Source: Lichenicoccus sp963693035
GTDB lineage: Bacteria; Pseudomonadota; Alphaproteobacteria; Acetobacterales; Acetobacteraceae
Direction: 5' to 3'
Length of the DNA: 64,000 nt
Assembly: GCA_963693035.2 (NCBI GenBank)
Contig: CAXMMQ010000004.1
Coordinates: 248,001-312,000, forward strand
Below, piece after piece: positions 55,309 through 64,000 of the stretch. Positions within the stretch are counted from its first letter, which is position 1. Every line of letters starts with the position of its first letter. The position numbers were made by a program, and so were the translations under genes. The notes under the pieces are model-generated. The model made no database searches. It saw nothing but the letters and a program-made list of their open reading frames with translations, and was not told the DNA's origin.

Positions 55309-56360
55309 GCCGCGGTCCCCAGGCGGTGCCCGGTATATTTCTTGTCCCGGATCGCCTGCCACCAGTCCTGGTGATCGAGATACCATTGCACCGTGCGGCG
55401 TATGCCATGCTCGAAGTCATGGGCGGCGACCCAGCCGAGGCTGGTCTGCGCGTGCGAGGCATCGATCTCGTAGCGGAAATCATGCCCGGGCCGATCGGTG
55501 ACGTACCGGATCAGGCGCTCGCGCGGGCCGGCGGGATCGGGGCGCAACTCGTCGAGCACCCGGCAGATCGCCTGCACCACCTCGAGGTTGGACCGCGGCT
55601 GGCGCGCGCCGATCGCATAGGTCCCGCCCGGCACGCCCTGCTCCACCGCGCGTACCAGCGCTTGCGCATGATCCTCGACGAACAGCCAGTCGCGCTTGTT
55701 GGAGCCGTCGCCATAGACCGGTAGCTCACGTCCTTCGATCGCGTTGATGGTGACCAGCGGGATCAGTTTTTCCGGAAAATGCCAGGGCCCGTAATTGTTG
55801 GTGGTGTTGGTCACGAGCGCCGGCAGGCCGTAGGTGTGGAACCACGCCCGCACAAGATGGTCGGACGCCGCCTTGCTCGCCGAATATGGGCTGCGCGGAT
55901 CGTATGGCGTTGTCTCGGAAAAGGGCGGGTCGTCGTCGCCCAGCGCGCCGAATACCTCGTCGGTGGAAATGTGGTGGAAGCGGAACGATTGCCGGCCCTG
56001 CGCGTCCAGCTTGGACCAGTAGCCGCGCGCGGCCTCGAGCAGGGCGAACGTGCCGACCACGTTGGTCTGGATGAACACGGCAGGCCCGTCGATCGAGCGA
56101 TCCACATGACTTTCGGCGGCGAGATGCATGACCGCGTCCGGCCGATGCTCCGAAAACAGCCGCTGCATGGCGGTGAGATCGGCGACGTCCGCATGCACGA
56201 GCGTATGTCGCTCATGGGTGCGCGCCTCCTCGAGCGCGTCCTCGGAGGCCGCGTAGGTCATCAGGTCGACATTGACGACGCTGTGCGCGGTGGCGCGGAT
56301 CAGATGACGCACCACGGCGGATCCGATGAAGCCGCATCCGCCGGTCAGGAGAATTCGCAT
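55305..56360 (-). CDS. rfbB: dTDP-glucose 4,6-dehydratase
   Basis: 351 residues from the ATG at 56360. MRILLTGGCGFIGSAVVRHL binds NAD; AAESHVDRSI, HISTDEVFGALG (catalytic Asp-Glu) and YSASKAASDHLVRAW (YxxxK) are the RmlB hallmarks. It forms dTDP-4-dehydro-6-deoxyglucose. First gene of the leftward operon rfbB-A-C-D, GT2, membrane protein. The 184 bp between it and the divergent PLP-protein gene hold the promoter. Confidence 0.95.
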
Positions 56361-56451
56361 TTTTGCGGTCCCATAAACCCAGTCGGACTTGCCGGGCGGT
56401 GGCAAAATGGCAGCGTCCCCGATCGCAGGCAACACAATGTGAACTTCTGCT

Positions 56452-56473
56452 GTTACACTTGACTCGGTTACAC
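56452..56473. promoter_or_regulatory. Pair of GTTACAC direct repeats in a divergent promoter region
   Basis: GTTACAC occurs at 56452-56458 and 56467-56473, 15 bases apart (about one and a half helical turns), with TTGACT between them resembling a -35 hexamer for the rightward gene. It lies midway between rfbB and the PLP-protein gene. Possibly an operator; the repeat is short and could be chance. Confidence 0.25.
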
Positions 56474-56544
56474 GGCGCTCTCTTTGCGTGCCGGCGATTG
56501 CGCGCAATAAGCGGCGCACCACCCAACCGGCGGACGTTTGAGCG

Positions 56545-58770
56545 ATGTTTGCGGAAAAGCTGAACACCTGGCTCATGACGGCACTCGATCGTCCGGACCT
56601 GCGCGTCGTCGCCGAGGGCCGCCGGATCGAGTTCGACGCCTCGCTCGACACCGCCTTCAGGGCCGATCCCGGCGGCGGGGTGGTGCTCGGCGCGGCCTGC
56701 CTGGGATCGGCCCGAGTCTGCGCGTTCCACATCCGCCACGCGCTCGAGCTCTCCATGCTGCTCGACGTCGCGGCCCGCTCGAGCACCGACCCGCTGCTGC
56801 TGAGCGACCTGCCGATCCTGGCTGGCCTCTGCGCCGCCCGCACCGCCGCCCTGTTCTGGCAGCTCGACGGGCCGGCCGACGAGGCTGCAAGCCGCACCGA
56901 GCCAGTAAGCTGGCTCGGTGCGATGGCCTCCGACCAGGTGCCGGACGAAGCCGTGCTGCACCGTGTCTGGACCCAGGTGCGCAACCTGCAGGGCTCCTGC
57001 TACCGGCTGCTGCGCGCGGCCTGCCTCGGGATCGATGACAGCGCGGTGCCGGTGGACATGGTCGGCCGCCTGGCCTCGATATGGCACCTGCAAGGCCCGG
57101 CCGAGGCGCTGATGGGGCAGGGCGGCGACCAGCGGCTCGCGGTCGATCCGGCGACCGGCCTGAACCATTACGGCTGCTCGCACCGCCCGAGGCCGTGGGC
57201 GATCACCTTCGCCTCCTCGACGGCCTCGTCGCTGTCCGAGCGCGGCTTCAGGGGTGCGGAGGTCGCCCGCCTGCGCTTGGCGGCGGCGGCGTTCTGCGGC
57301 CATGCAGACGCGGCGCTCGCGACCGAGGCGCAGGCGGTGCGCGAGGCGATCGGCGCGCATTTCGGCCTGCGCGACGATGCGCGGACCGTCGGCAGCGAGG
57401 TCGTGCTGGCCGCCTCCGGCACCGACTGCGAGCTGCTTGCCCTGGCGCTGGCCGGATCGAGCGGAGCAGCCGGCAACGGGGTCAGCAACATCCTGATGGC
57501 GCCGGAGGAGACCGGTACCGGGGTGCCGCTGGCCGCCGCCGGGCGGCATTTTGCCGATGACACCTCGGGTCGGCAGCGTGTCCGTAAAGGCGACCCGGTT
57601 GCAGGCTTTGGCACCGACACGCGGGTGCTTTCGGTGGCGATCCGCGGCGGGGGCGGCGGCCTGCGCCACGCCACCGACATCGCCGAGGACTGCCTGCGCC
57701 TCGCATGGGCCGAGCACGCTGCCGGCCGCCATGTCCTGCTGCACCTGCTGGACCTGTCGAAGACCGGGCTGCTGGCACCGTCGCCCGCGGCACTCGACGA
57801 TATGCAGGGGGGCGAGCGCTTTGACGTCTCGCTGCAAAGCGAGCGCCTTGACGTCGTCGTGGATGCCTGCCAGGCGCGGATCGATCCCGGGCATGTTCGC
57901 GACTATCTGGCACGCGGCTGGATGGTGATGATCACCGGATCGAAGTTCTTCACCGGACCGCCATTCTGCGGCGCGCTGCTGCTGCCACGGGGCGTCGCGC
58001 AGCGGCTGCAGGCCGGGGCATTGCCGGCCGGCCTTGCCGCCTACAGCAACCGGAACGACTGGCCGGCTCAGGTGCCTGCGACACAGCATCTGCCGGACGC
58101 CGTGAATCACGGCATGGTGCTGCGCTGGCACGCGGCCCTTGCCGAGATGCAGGCATTCCAGGCGGTCCCGGAGGAGCAGTTGCTGCAGCGGCTGGTGCGC
58201 TTCCTGGGCGAGGCACGCGCCGCGATCGACGCCCATCCGGATCTCGAGCTGGTCGAGGTGGCGCCACCGCAACGCAAGCCCGGCGCCTCCTGGGACCGGC
58301 TGCAGACCATCCTGAGCTTCATGATACTCGGGCCGTCCGGCGACGGGGACCGGTTGCCGCTACCTCTCGAGCGGGCGCGCCGGCTGTATCGCTGGCTGAA
58401 CGCCGATGTTTCGCCGGCTCTTCCAGGCCGTGCAACGCCGGCGGAGCGTGCGCTGGCGCGGCTGCTGTGCCATGTCGGCCAGCCGGTGCCGGTGGCGCAC
58501 GAAGCGCTTGGTGGGGCACAGGCCGGGGCGCTGAGGATCTCGGCCGGCGCCCGCGTGGTGTCCGGCGAGCCGTCGCATGGCGGCCTCGGCAGCGACGACC
58601 GGATCGCCCGCGAGATCGCCGACATGCGCCGCGTGCTGGACAAGATCACGCTGCTGCTGCGTTACTGGCCGGCGATGGCACTGGCCGATCCGGAACCGCG
58701 CTACGCTCCGCTGCCGGACCCCGACGCCCGGGCTACGGCCGCCGGAGCGCACGATGCGGGGCACGCATGA
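56545..58770 (+). CDS. Uncharacterised PLP-fold (class V aminotransferase-like) protein, 741 residues
   Basis: No named family is recognised, but the middle has a fold-type I PLP site. AASGTDCELLALALAG (G292-T293-D294) resembles the cofactor phosphate loop; VVVDACQARIDPGHVRDYLA places D440 to contact the pyridine nitrogen and Q443 nearby, as in class V VDxxQ motifs; VMITGSKFFTGPPFCGALLL places K467 as the Schiff-base lysine. An N-terminal region of about 190 residues, mostly helical, contains GLNHYGCSHRPRPWAITFAS at its end; the C-terminal 200 residues, including LLRYWPAMALADPEPRYAPL, have no obvious match. No signal peptide or membrane helix. The stop overlaps kup as ATGA, so the two are coupled. 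The reaction is unknown; the context offers rhamnose synthesis on one side and potassium uptake on the other. Confidence 0.75.
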   Translation: MFAEKLNTWLMTALDRPDLRVVAEGRRIEFDASLDTAFRADPGGGVVLGAACLGSARVCAFHIRHALELSMLLDVAARSSTDPLLLSDLPILAGLCAARTAALFWQLDGPADEAASRTEPVSWLGAMASDQVPDEAVLHRVWTQVRNLQGSCYRLLRAACLGIDDSAVPVDMVGRLASIWHLQGPAEALMGQGGDQRLAVDPATGLNHYGCSHRPRPWAITFASSTASSLSERGFRGAEVARLRLAAAAFCGHADAALATEAQAVREAIGAHFGLRDDARTVGSEVVLAASGTDCELLALALAGSSGAAGNGVSNILMAPEETGTGVPLAAAGRHFADDTSGRQRVRKGDPVAGFGTDTRVLSVAIRGGGGGLRHATDIAEDCLRLAWAEHAAGRHVLLHLLDLSKTGLLAPSPAALDDMQGGERFDVSLQSERLDVVVDACQARIDPGHVRDYLARGWMVMITGSKFFTGPPFCGALLLPRGVAQRLQAGALPAGLAAYSNRNDWPAQVPATQHLPDAVNHGMVLRWHAALAEMQAFQAVPEEQLLQRLVRFLGEARAAIDAHPDLELVEVAPPQRKPGASWDRLQTILSFMILGPSGDGDRLPLPLERARRLYRWLNADVSPALPGRATPAERALARLLCHVGQPVPVAHEALGGAQAGALRISAGARVVSGEPSHGGLGSDDRIAREIADMRRVLDKITLLLRYWPAMALADPEPRYAPLPDPDARATAAGAHDAGHA

Positions 58771-60674
58771 TGCAGCCGATCCAGAAGCCGAAACCGCCGC
58801 TGCCGCTGGCGATGTTGACGGCACTCGGCATCGTCTATGGCGACCTCGGCACCAGCCCGCTCTACACGATGCAGACGATCCTGCAGACAACCGGCGGCAG
58901 CGTCTCGTCCGACACCATCCTGGGCGTGCTGTCGCTGATCATCTGGGCGCTGCTGCTCACCGTCTCGGTGAAATACGGCATCTTCGTCATGCGGGCGGAC
59001 CATAACGGCGAGGGCGGCATCCTGGCGCTGACCTCGCTGGTCACCGGCAGCCGGGCACGCACCGGCAATGGCATCGCGACCGGAATCCTGCTCAGTTGCG
59101 GCCTGTTCGGCGGTGCCCTGCTCTATGGCGACGGCATCCTGACGCCGGCGATCTCGGTGCTCAGCGCGATCGAAGGGGTGAAGGTCGCAACCCCAGCGCT
59201 CGACCACCTGATCATGCCGATCGCGGTCGGCATCCTGGTCGCGCTGTTCACGTCGCAGGTGTTCGGCACCGCCCGCATCGGCGCGGTGTTCGGGCCGGTC
59301 ATGCTGCTCTGGTTCATCACCATCGGCGGCCTCGGCGCGGTCGCCCTGGCCCAGCATCCGGAGGTGCTGGCCGCCATCGACCCGAGGCACGGCGTGAAGT
59401 TCCTGCACGAGCATGGCTGGGGCAGCTTCGCCGTGCTCGGCGGCGTGTTCCTGTCGCTGACCGGCGCCGAGGCACTATACGCCGACATGGGCCATGTCGG
59501 GCGGCGTCCGATACGCCTCGCCTGGTATGCCGTCGTGCTGCCGGCGCTGCTGCTCTGCTATGCCGGGCAGTCCGCCTCGCTGATCGGCCTCAAGAAGCTG
59601 CCGGACAACCCGTTCTACGGCATCCTGCCGCCCGACGCGGCGCAGTGGGCGATCTGGCCGATGGTGGTGCTGGCGACGGCAGCCACCATCATCGCCAGCC
59701 AGGCGATCATCACCGGGGTGTTCTCGATGACCCGGCAGGCGATCCAGCTCGGCTGGTTCCCGGGCCTGAACATCCGGCAGACGTCGGACAAGGAATACGG
59801 GCAGATCTACGTGCCCGCGGTGAACTGGGTGATGATGCTGCTCACGGTCGGCGTGACCGCGGGCTTCGGCAGCTCGGCGAGCCTGGCCGGCGCCTATGGC
59901 ACCGCGGTCTCGACCACCATGCTGCTGACCACCGTGCTGCTGTTCTCCTATCTCCGCCGCTACGCCGGCTGGTCGCTCGCGGCGGCGCTGCCGGTCGCGG
60001 CCCTGTTCCTGGTGATCGATATCGCGTTCTTCTCCGCCAACCTGATGAAGCTGCTGGAAGGGGGCTGGATCCCGCTGCTCGCCGGGCTGCTGATGTTCAC
60101 CATCATGAGCACCTGGCGACGCGGCATCGCCGCACTGCGCGCGATCTCGGGCGAGCATGTGCTGGCGCCGGAGAAGTTCCTGCAGCAGCTCGCCGATGGC
60201 GGCATCCCGCGCGTGCCCGGCACCATCGTGTTCCTGACCCGGATCCGCGAGCCGATCTCGCCGCTGATGCTGGCGCATGTGGCCCAGTTCGGGGCGCTGC
60301 AGCAGCATGTCGTGACGCTGACCGTCGAGTTCGAGGAGGCTCCGAGGGTGCCGCAGGAGGAGCGGATCACGCTGAACGCCTACGAGGGCGGCCTGTGGCA
60401 CATGGTCGCGCGCTACGGCTTCGTGGAGATCCCGAGCCTGCAGACGGCGCTTGGGCTGGCGCAGCGCAAGGGCTGCCCGGTGGTGCCGCAGGATGCGCTG
60501 TTCGTCGGGGGCCGGGACGAGGTGGTGCGCGATCGCAACCGCGCGCAGTCGCGGCTGCCGGGCTGGAGGCGCGTGCTGTTCGCCTTCATGTATCGCAACG
60601 CCGTGCATTTCGCCGATCGTTTCGCCCTGCCCGCGGACCATTTCGTGCAGACCGGGCGACAGGTGGGCCTGTAG
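58767..60674 (+). CDS. kup: Kup-type potassium uptake transporter
   Basis: 635 residues from the first of two ATGs (58767), overlapping the previous stop. TALGIVYGDLGTSPLYTMQT is the signature of the KUP/HAK/KT family; RADHNGEGGILALTSL follows the second helix. Twelve membrane helices in residues 1-450, then a cytoplasmic C-terminal domain of about 180 residues (FLTRIREPISPLML, ERITLNAYEGGLWHMVARYG). It imports potassium, probably with protons, and is often important at low pH, which would suit an acidophilic host. There are no KdpDE-like regulators nearby. Confidence 0.94.
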   Translation: MMQPIQKPKPPLPLAMLTALGIVYGDLGTSPLYTMQTILQTTGGSVSSDTILGVLSLIIWALLLTVSVKYGIFVMRADHNGEGGILALTSLVTGSRARTGNGIATGILLSCGLFGGALLYGDGILTPAISVLSAIEGVKVATPALDHLIMPIAVGILVALFTSQVFGTARIGAVFGPVMLLWFITIGGLGAVALAQHPEVLAAIDPRHGVKFLHEHGWGSFAVLGGVFLSLTGAEALYADMGHVGRRPIRLAWYAVVLPALLLCYAGQSASLIGLKKLPDNPFYGILPPDAAQWAIWPMVVLATAATIIASQAIITGVFSMTRQAIQLGWFPGLNIRQTSDKEYGQIYVPAVNWVMMLLTVGVTAGFGSSASLAGAYGTAVSTTMLLTTVLLFSYLRRYAGWSLAAALPVAALFLVIDIAFFSANLMKLLEGGWIPLLAGLLMFTIMSTWRRGIAALRAISGEHVLAPEKFLQQLADGGIPRVPGTIVFLTRIREPISPLMLAHVAQFGALQQHVVTLTVEFEEAPRVPQEERITLNAYEGGLWHMVARYGFVEIPSLQTALGLAQRKGCPVVPQDALFVGGRDEVVRDRNRAQSRLPGWRRVLFAFMYRNAVHFADRFALPADHFVQTGRQVGL

Positions 60675-60704
60675 CCCGCTCGCGACACACTATACGGTCG
60701 GGCG

Positions 60705-61367
60705 ATGACCGAACGCTCCACTTTCCTCGACACGCCGCAGCTCGAACCCGGGGTCACCCGGCTCTGGCTGATCCGCCACGCCCTGGTCGAGCAGAATGCG
60801 CGCCTGATGCTGTACGGCACCATGGACGTGGCGCTCTGCCCGGACAGCCTGGTCGCCCAGGTCGGCATGTACCAGGGTCTCGCGGCCCGGCTGCCGCGCA
60901 CCCCGGTCTGGTACGCGACCCCGCTCAGCCGCACACAGCGCACCGCCCAGGCACTCCAGCAGGCCGGCTACCCGGAGACCCCGCTCGCGATCGAGCCCGG
61001 TTTGCTGGAACAGGACATGGGCGAATGGCAGGGGCTGCCGCACGGCGACCTCCCGGCGCGGCTGCAGTCCCCCGCGCACGTGTTCTGGCCGCTGGCCGCC
61101 GACGAGGTGCCGCCGGGCGGCGAGAGCATGGTCCAGGTCTGCGAGCGGGTGGGCGCCGCGCTTGAGCGGATCGCCGATGCGCATGATGGGCAGGACATCG
61201 TGGTCGTCAGCCACGGCGGCGCGATCCGGGCAGCGGTGGCGCATGCGCTTGGCGTCGATGCGGACACCGCGCTCAGGCTGTCGGTGCAGAACCTGTCGGT
61301 GACGATCCTGGAGCGCCACCCCGCCTCGTGGCGAGTGGTCGCGGTCAATGAAATGCCCGGGGTTTGA
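60705..61367 (+). CDS. Histidine phosphatase superfamily protein (phosphoglycerate mutase-like)
   Basis: 220 residues. TRLWLIRHALVEQNARLMLY contains the phospho-accepting histidine; the usual RHGE is RHAL here, as in several non-glycolytic members. ATPLSRTQRTAQAL and EPGLLEQDMGEWQG are conserved, and DIVVVSHGGAIRAAVAHALG gives the second catalytic histidine. Probable broad phosphatase or a cofactor-metabolism phosphatase; substrate not evident. It starts 30 bases after kup and converges on the Usp gene with a GC-rich hairpin between. Confidence 0.88.
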   Translation: MTERSTFLDTPQLEPGVTRLWLIRHALVEQNARLMLYGTMDVALCPDSLVAQVGMYQGLAARLPRTPVWYATPLSRTQRTAQALQQAGYPETPLAIEPGLLEQDMGEWQGLPHGDLPARLQSPAHVFWPLAADEVPPGGESMVQVCERVGAALERIADAHDGQDIVVVSHGGAIRAAVAHALGVDADTALRLSVQNLSVTILERHPASWRVVAVNEMPGV

Positions 61368-61378
61368 AATACCCGGGC
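61355..61378. terminator. Probable bidirectional terminator hairpin
   Basis: GCCCGGG and CCCGGGC form a seven-base GC stem around a ten-base loop GTTTGAAATA, overlapping the stop codon at 61365-61367 and lying seven bases from the stop of the convergent Usp gene. No long T-run on either side. The position between two convergent genes is what makes it credible. Confidence 0.55.
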
Positions 61379-61385
61379 CTAAGGA

Positions 61386-62276
61386 TCACCGCGCCATCAG
61401 GACCGTGAGCTGCGCATTCTCCAGTACATGCCGGGTCACGCCGCCCAGGATGAGCTGGCGCAGGCGGGAGTGCGAGTAGGCGCCCATGCTGACCATATCG
61501 GCGTTGAACTTCGTGCAGGCGGTCAGCAACCCGGCGCCGACCTCCTTGTCGATCGCCCGGAACGATTGCAGCGTCGCGCGCACGCCGTGCAGCGCGAGGT
61601 AGTCCAGCAGCGACGCGGCATCCGGCCCGCGGCGCTGGTAGTCCTCGGAATGCAGCACCTGGACCTCCTCCGCCCGCTTGGCCCAAGGCAGGATCGACAG
61701 CACGGCGGACGCGCTCTCTCCGGTGCCGTTCCAGGCGATGCAGAGCCGGCGCCCGACATGCTGCGGCGTGAGCTTCGGCGCGATGACCACCGGCCGACCG
61801 CTATCGAACAGCACCGCGTGCAGGGCCTCGGACGACGACACCTCCTCGCCGGAATCCGCATGCGGCACCACGGTGAGGTCGGCAAGCCGGGCCGCATAGG
61901 CGACCAGCTCGTGCTCGCGCCCGGTGATCGAGCGGAAGCTGGCACTCGGGCCGGGGAGTTCGTGCGTCTGCGGGTCGGGATCCGGCGGGCCGCCGCGGAC
62001 TTCCAGGCCGGCGGCGCCAACCAGCCGGTCGAACACCTCGCGCACCGCCAGCGAGCGCCGGGTGGATTCGCGGTCGGCGGCGGTCATCATCTCTTCGACC
62101 ATCGCCCCCGACAGGCCTTCTCCCGCCAGCGGAGCAACCTCACGGCTGTCGCTGCGGACATGCAGCGCCGCGAGATGAGCGCCGAAACGCCGCGCCAGGA
62201 TCAGGGCGGTGGCCAGCGCAGCCTCGCCGTTCGGCGTGCCGTTCAGCGGCAGCAGGATCTTGCGCAGGTCGCTCAT
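61386..62276 (-). CDS. Universal stress protein, tandem UspA domains
   Basis: 296 residues from the ATG at 62276. Two UspA-like domains: residues 1-150 (KILLPLNGTPNGEAALATAL) and 160-296 (RLCIAWNGTGESASAVLSIL). The second ends MGAYSHSRLRQLILGGVTRH, the G-x2-x-G-x9-G-(S/T)-like ATP loop found in many Usp proteins; the first domain has lost that loop. Such proteins aid survival under stress. No nearby regulator. It reads towards the histidine phosphatase gene. Confidence 0.9.
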   Translation of the reverse strand: MSDLRKILLPLNGTPNGEAALATALILARRFGAHLAALHVRSDSREVAPLAGEGLSGAMVEEMMTAADRESTRRSLAVREVFDRLVGAAGLEVRGGPPDPDPQTHELPGPSASFRSITGREHELVAYAARLADLTVVPHADSGEEVSSSEALHAVLFDSGRPVVIAPKLTPQHVGRRLCIAWNGTGESASAVLSILPWAKRAEEVQVLHSEDYQRRGPDAASLLDYLALHGVRATLQSFRAIDKEVGAGLLTACTKFNADMVSMGAYSHSRLRQLILGGVTRHVLENAQLTVLMAR

Positions 62277-62321
62277 CGGCGATGTTCCCCTCACCCGGGC
62301 TCCCGGTTTAGCACGGTTCGT

Positions 62322-62924
62322 TCAGGGATAGAGCCGCGTCGTCTGCCAGGTGGCCTCGCTCTCGCGGCGATAGACGATGCGGTCGTGCAGGCGGTGCGGC
62401 ATGTCCTGCCAGAACTCGATGATGTCGGGCAGCACCCGATAGCCGGACCAGTGCGGCGGCCGTGGCACGTCGGCATCCTGATAGCGTTGCTGCACCTCGG
62501 CGAGCCGCTGCTCCAGCTCCGCCCGGTCCGCGAGAGGACGCGACTGGTCGGACGCAATGGCGCCGAGCCGGGAGTTGCGCCCGCGACTGGCGAAGTACGC
62601 GTCGGCCTCCGCCTCGGTCACATCCTCGATCGGTCCCTCGACGCGCACCTGCCGGCGCAGGCTCTTCCAGTGGAACAGCAGGCTGGCATGGCGATTGGCC
62701 GACAGTTCCTCACCCTTGCGGCTCTGCTTGTTGGTGTAGAAGACGAAGCCGCGCGCATCGAGACCCTTGAGCAGCACCATGCGCACCGATGGCAGCCCTT
62801 CATGCGTCGAGGTCGCCAGCGCCATCGCGTTGGGATCGTTCGGCTCGGAGGCTTCGGCCTCAGCAAGCCAGCGCTGGAACAGCCCGATCGGGTCGTCCGT
62901 GCGCTGCAGCTTCTCATCGGCCAT
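62322..62924 (-). CDS. pdxH: Pyridoxamine 5'-phosphate oxidase
   Basis: 200 residues, usual size 200-218. VRMVLLKGLDARGFVFYTNK and SRKGEELSANRHASLLFHWK bind FMN; GRNSRLGAIASDQSRPL and the C-terminal ESEATWQTTRLYP contact the substrate phosphate and are diagnostic. It oxidises pyridoxine or pyridoxamine phosphate to PLP, the cofactor the 741-residue protein at 56545 appears to need, though the two are not adjacent. Divergent from fabI with 183 bp between. Confidence 0.95.
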   Translation of the reverse strand: MADEKLQRTDDPIGLFQRWLAEAEASEPNDPNAMALATSTHEGLPSVRMVLLKGLDARGFVFYTNKQSRKGEELSANRHASLLFHWKSLRRQVRVEGPIEDVTEAEADAYFASRGRNSRLGAIASDQSRPLADRAELEQRLAEVQQRYQDADVPRPPHWSGYRVLPDIIEFWQDMPHRLHDRIVYRRESEATWQTTRLYP

Positions 62925-63107
62925 GGTCCAACTCCTTCGGGGTTGCCGGTCTCTATGCTATTGGGAGGCTTAGCATGATCTGCCGATGCCGGTCTGCGCC
63001 GCCCGGGGCGCCTGCCCTTGTCGCTGGGCAGCGTGTGTGTCAGGACGGCACGCGAGCGGCCAGCCCGCTCAACCCTGGCTCATTATCTCTCATCAAGACG
63101 AGGCTCC

Positions 63108-63947
63108 ATGCCCGACGGCGCCAAGCACCTTCCCGTACGTGGCACCCTGATGCAGGGCAAGCGCGGCCTGATCATGGGTGTGGCCAACGACCGCTCCATT
63201 GCCTGGGGCATTGCCGCCGCCTGTGCCGCGCAGGGTGCCGAGCTCGCCTTCACGTTCCAGGGCGAGGCGCTGGAGAAGCGCGTGCGGCCGCTGGCGGAAG
63301 GCGTCGGCGCGTCGCTGGTGCTGCCGTGCGACGTGTCGGACGATGCCGCCATGGACGAGACCTTCGCGATCATCCAGCGCGAGTGGGGCCGCATCGACTT
63401 CCTGGTGCATGCGATCGGCTGGGCCGACAAGACCTACCTGCGCGGCCGCTATGCCGACACACCGCGCGAGGCCTTCCTGCAGGCGCTCGACATCTCCTGC
63501 TACTCGTTCACCGCGGTCAGCCGGCGAGCGGCGGCCCTGATGGATCGTGGCGGCTCGCTGCTGACCCTGACCTATCTCGGCGCCGAGCGGGTGATGCCGC
63601 ACTACAACGTTATGGGCGTTGCCAAGGCGGCGCTGGAAGCCTCGGTGCGCTATCTCGCTGCCGACTTCGGCGCCAATGGGATCAGGGTGAATGCGATCAG
63701 CGCCGGCCCGATCAAGACGCTGGCGGCCAGCGGCATCGGCGACTTCCGCTACATCCTGAAGTGGAACCAGCTCAACGCGCCGCTGGAGCGCAACGTGTCG
63801 ATCGACGAGGTCGGCGGCGCCGGTCTGTACCTGCTGTCGGACCTCTCGAGCGGCGTCACCGGCGAGGTGCATCACGTCGATAGCGGCTACCATACCGTCG
63901 GAATGAAGAACCCCAAAGCGCCGGACATCGCCACCGTCTCTGACTAA
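63108..63947 (+). CDS. fabI: Enoyl-ACP reductase (NADH), FabI type
   Basis: 279 residues from the ATG at 63108, with GAGG five bases upstream. GKRGLIMGVANDRSIAWGIA is the FabI NADH-binding start. LTYLGAERVMPHYNVMGVAK supplies the catalytic Tyr and the YX6K lysine. AGPIKTLAASGIGDF is the substrate-loop region. It catalyses the last step of each fatty-acid elongation cycle and is the triclosan/isoniazid-type target. No insertion sequences or resistance-type substitutions were looked for in detail. The last 53 bases of the window after it contain no gene. Confidence 0.94.
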   Translation: MPDGAKHLPVRGTLMQGKRGLIMGVANDRSIAWGIAAACAAQGAELAFTFQGEALEKRVRPLAEGVGASLVLPCDVSDDAAMDETFAIIQREWGRIDFLVHAIGWADKTYLRGRYADTPREAFLQALDISCYSFTAVSRRAAALMDRGGSLLTLTYLGAERVMPHYNVMGVAKAALEASVRYLAADFGANGIRVNAISAGPIKTLAASGIGDFRYILKWNQLNAPLERNVSIDEVGGAGLYLLSDLSSGVTGEVHHVDSGYHTVGMKNPKAPDIATVSD

Positions 63948-64000
63948 ACGACACGAAGGGCGGGACCTCGATCGGGACGACCCGGTTCGGGAATGCGCTA

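Overview
The window is GC-rich (codon third positions mostly G or C) and densely packed. It carries no rRNA, tRNA, CRISPR array or insertion sequence that I can see. The gene set fits an alphaproteobacterium, most plausibly an acetic-acid-bacterium relative (Acetobacteraceae). The pointers are a TTAA-N7-TTAAC CtrA-type box in front of a Flp pilin gene, two Flp (type IVb) pilins, a DUF1192 protein, a CheB/CheR-histidine kinase sensor with FixJ-like output, FabI and a LiuR-like MerR regulator. This placement is inference from gene content, not from a marker-gene tree.

Layout. 1-6.3 kb: a surface-polysaccharide block (start of an inositol-phosphate synthase, three glycosyltransferases, a radical SAM enzyme, a Wzx-like flippase). 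6.3-7.6 kb: two divergent orphan Flp pilins around a DUF1192 gene, then a 51-residue TTG-started ORF. 7.9-12.4 kb: a CheB-CheR-PAS-kinase-receiver-receiver-HTH protein split by one in-frame TAA. 12.4-15.0 kb: an AsmA-like protein and a broken CBS-domain gene. 15.1-29.7 kb: a complete complex I operon of Escherichia coli type, nuoA-B-CD-E-F-G-H-I-J-K-L-M-N, nearly every junction overlapping or a few bases apart. 29.8-31.8 kb: a Gfo/Idh/MocA oxidoreductase coupled to a zinc-type dehydrogenase.

31.8-42.6 kb is a fatty-acid utilisation region. FadD and FadL face a rightward operon of thiolase, hydroxyacyl-CoA dehydrogenase/enoyl-CoA hydratase, acyl-CoA dehydrogenase, SCP2 protein, hotdog thioesterase, nitronate monooxygenase-like protein and a MerR regulator. 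The divergent promoter region holds two near-identical 15-bp elements in opposite orientation, candidate operators for that MerR protein. 42.6-45.2 kb is a patch of gene decay: a PAS sensor with several lesions, a receiver-domain tail on the other strand, an enoyl-CoA hydratase missing internal segments, and a short-chain dehydrogenase lacking a core helix.

45.2-51.4 kb holds peptidase T, two MFS transporters, an RluA-type pseudouridine synthase and a MATE exporter. 51.5-56.4 kb is a dTDP-L-rhamnose operon (rfbBACD) ending in a family 2 glycosyltransferase and a small membrane protein. 56.5-64 kb holds an unfamiliar 741-residue PLP-fold protein coupled to the potassium transporter Kup, then a histidine phosphatase, a tandem universal stress protein, PdxH and FabI.

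Two themes recur. Genes are joined by NTGA stop/start overlaps; in three cases (30784, 41260, 49230) the only sensible start is CTG, and in one (53807) TTG. Second, several signalling genes carry premature stops or frameshifts. These could be real decay or base errors, and read-level checking would separate the two.
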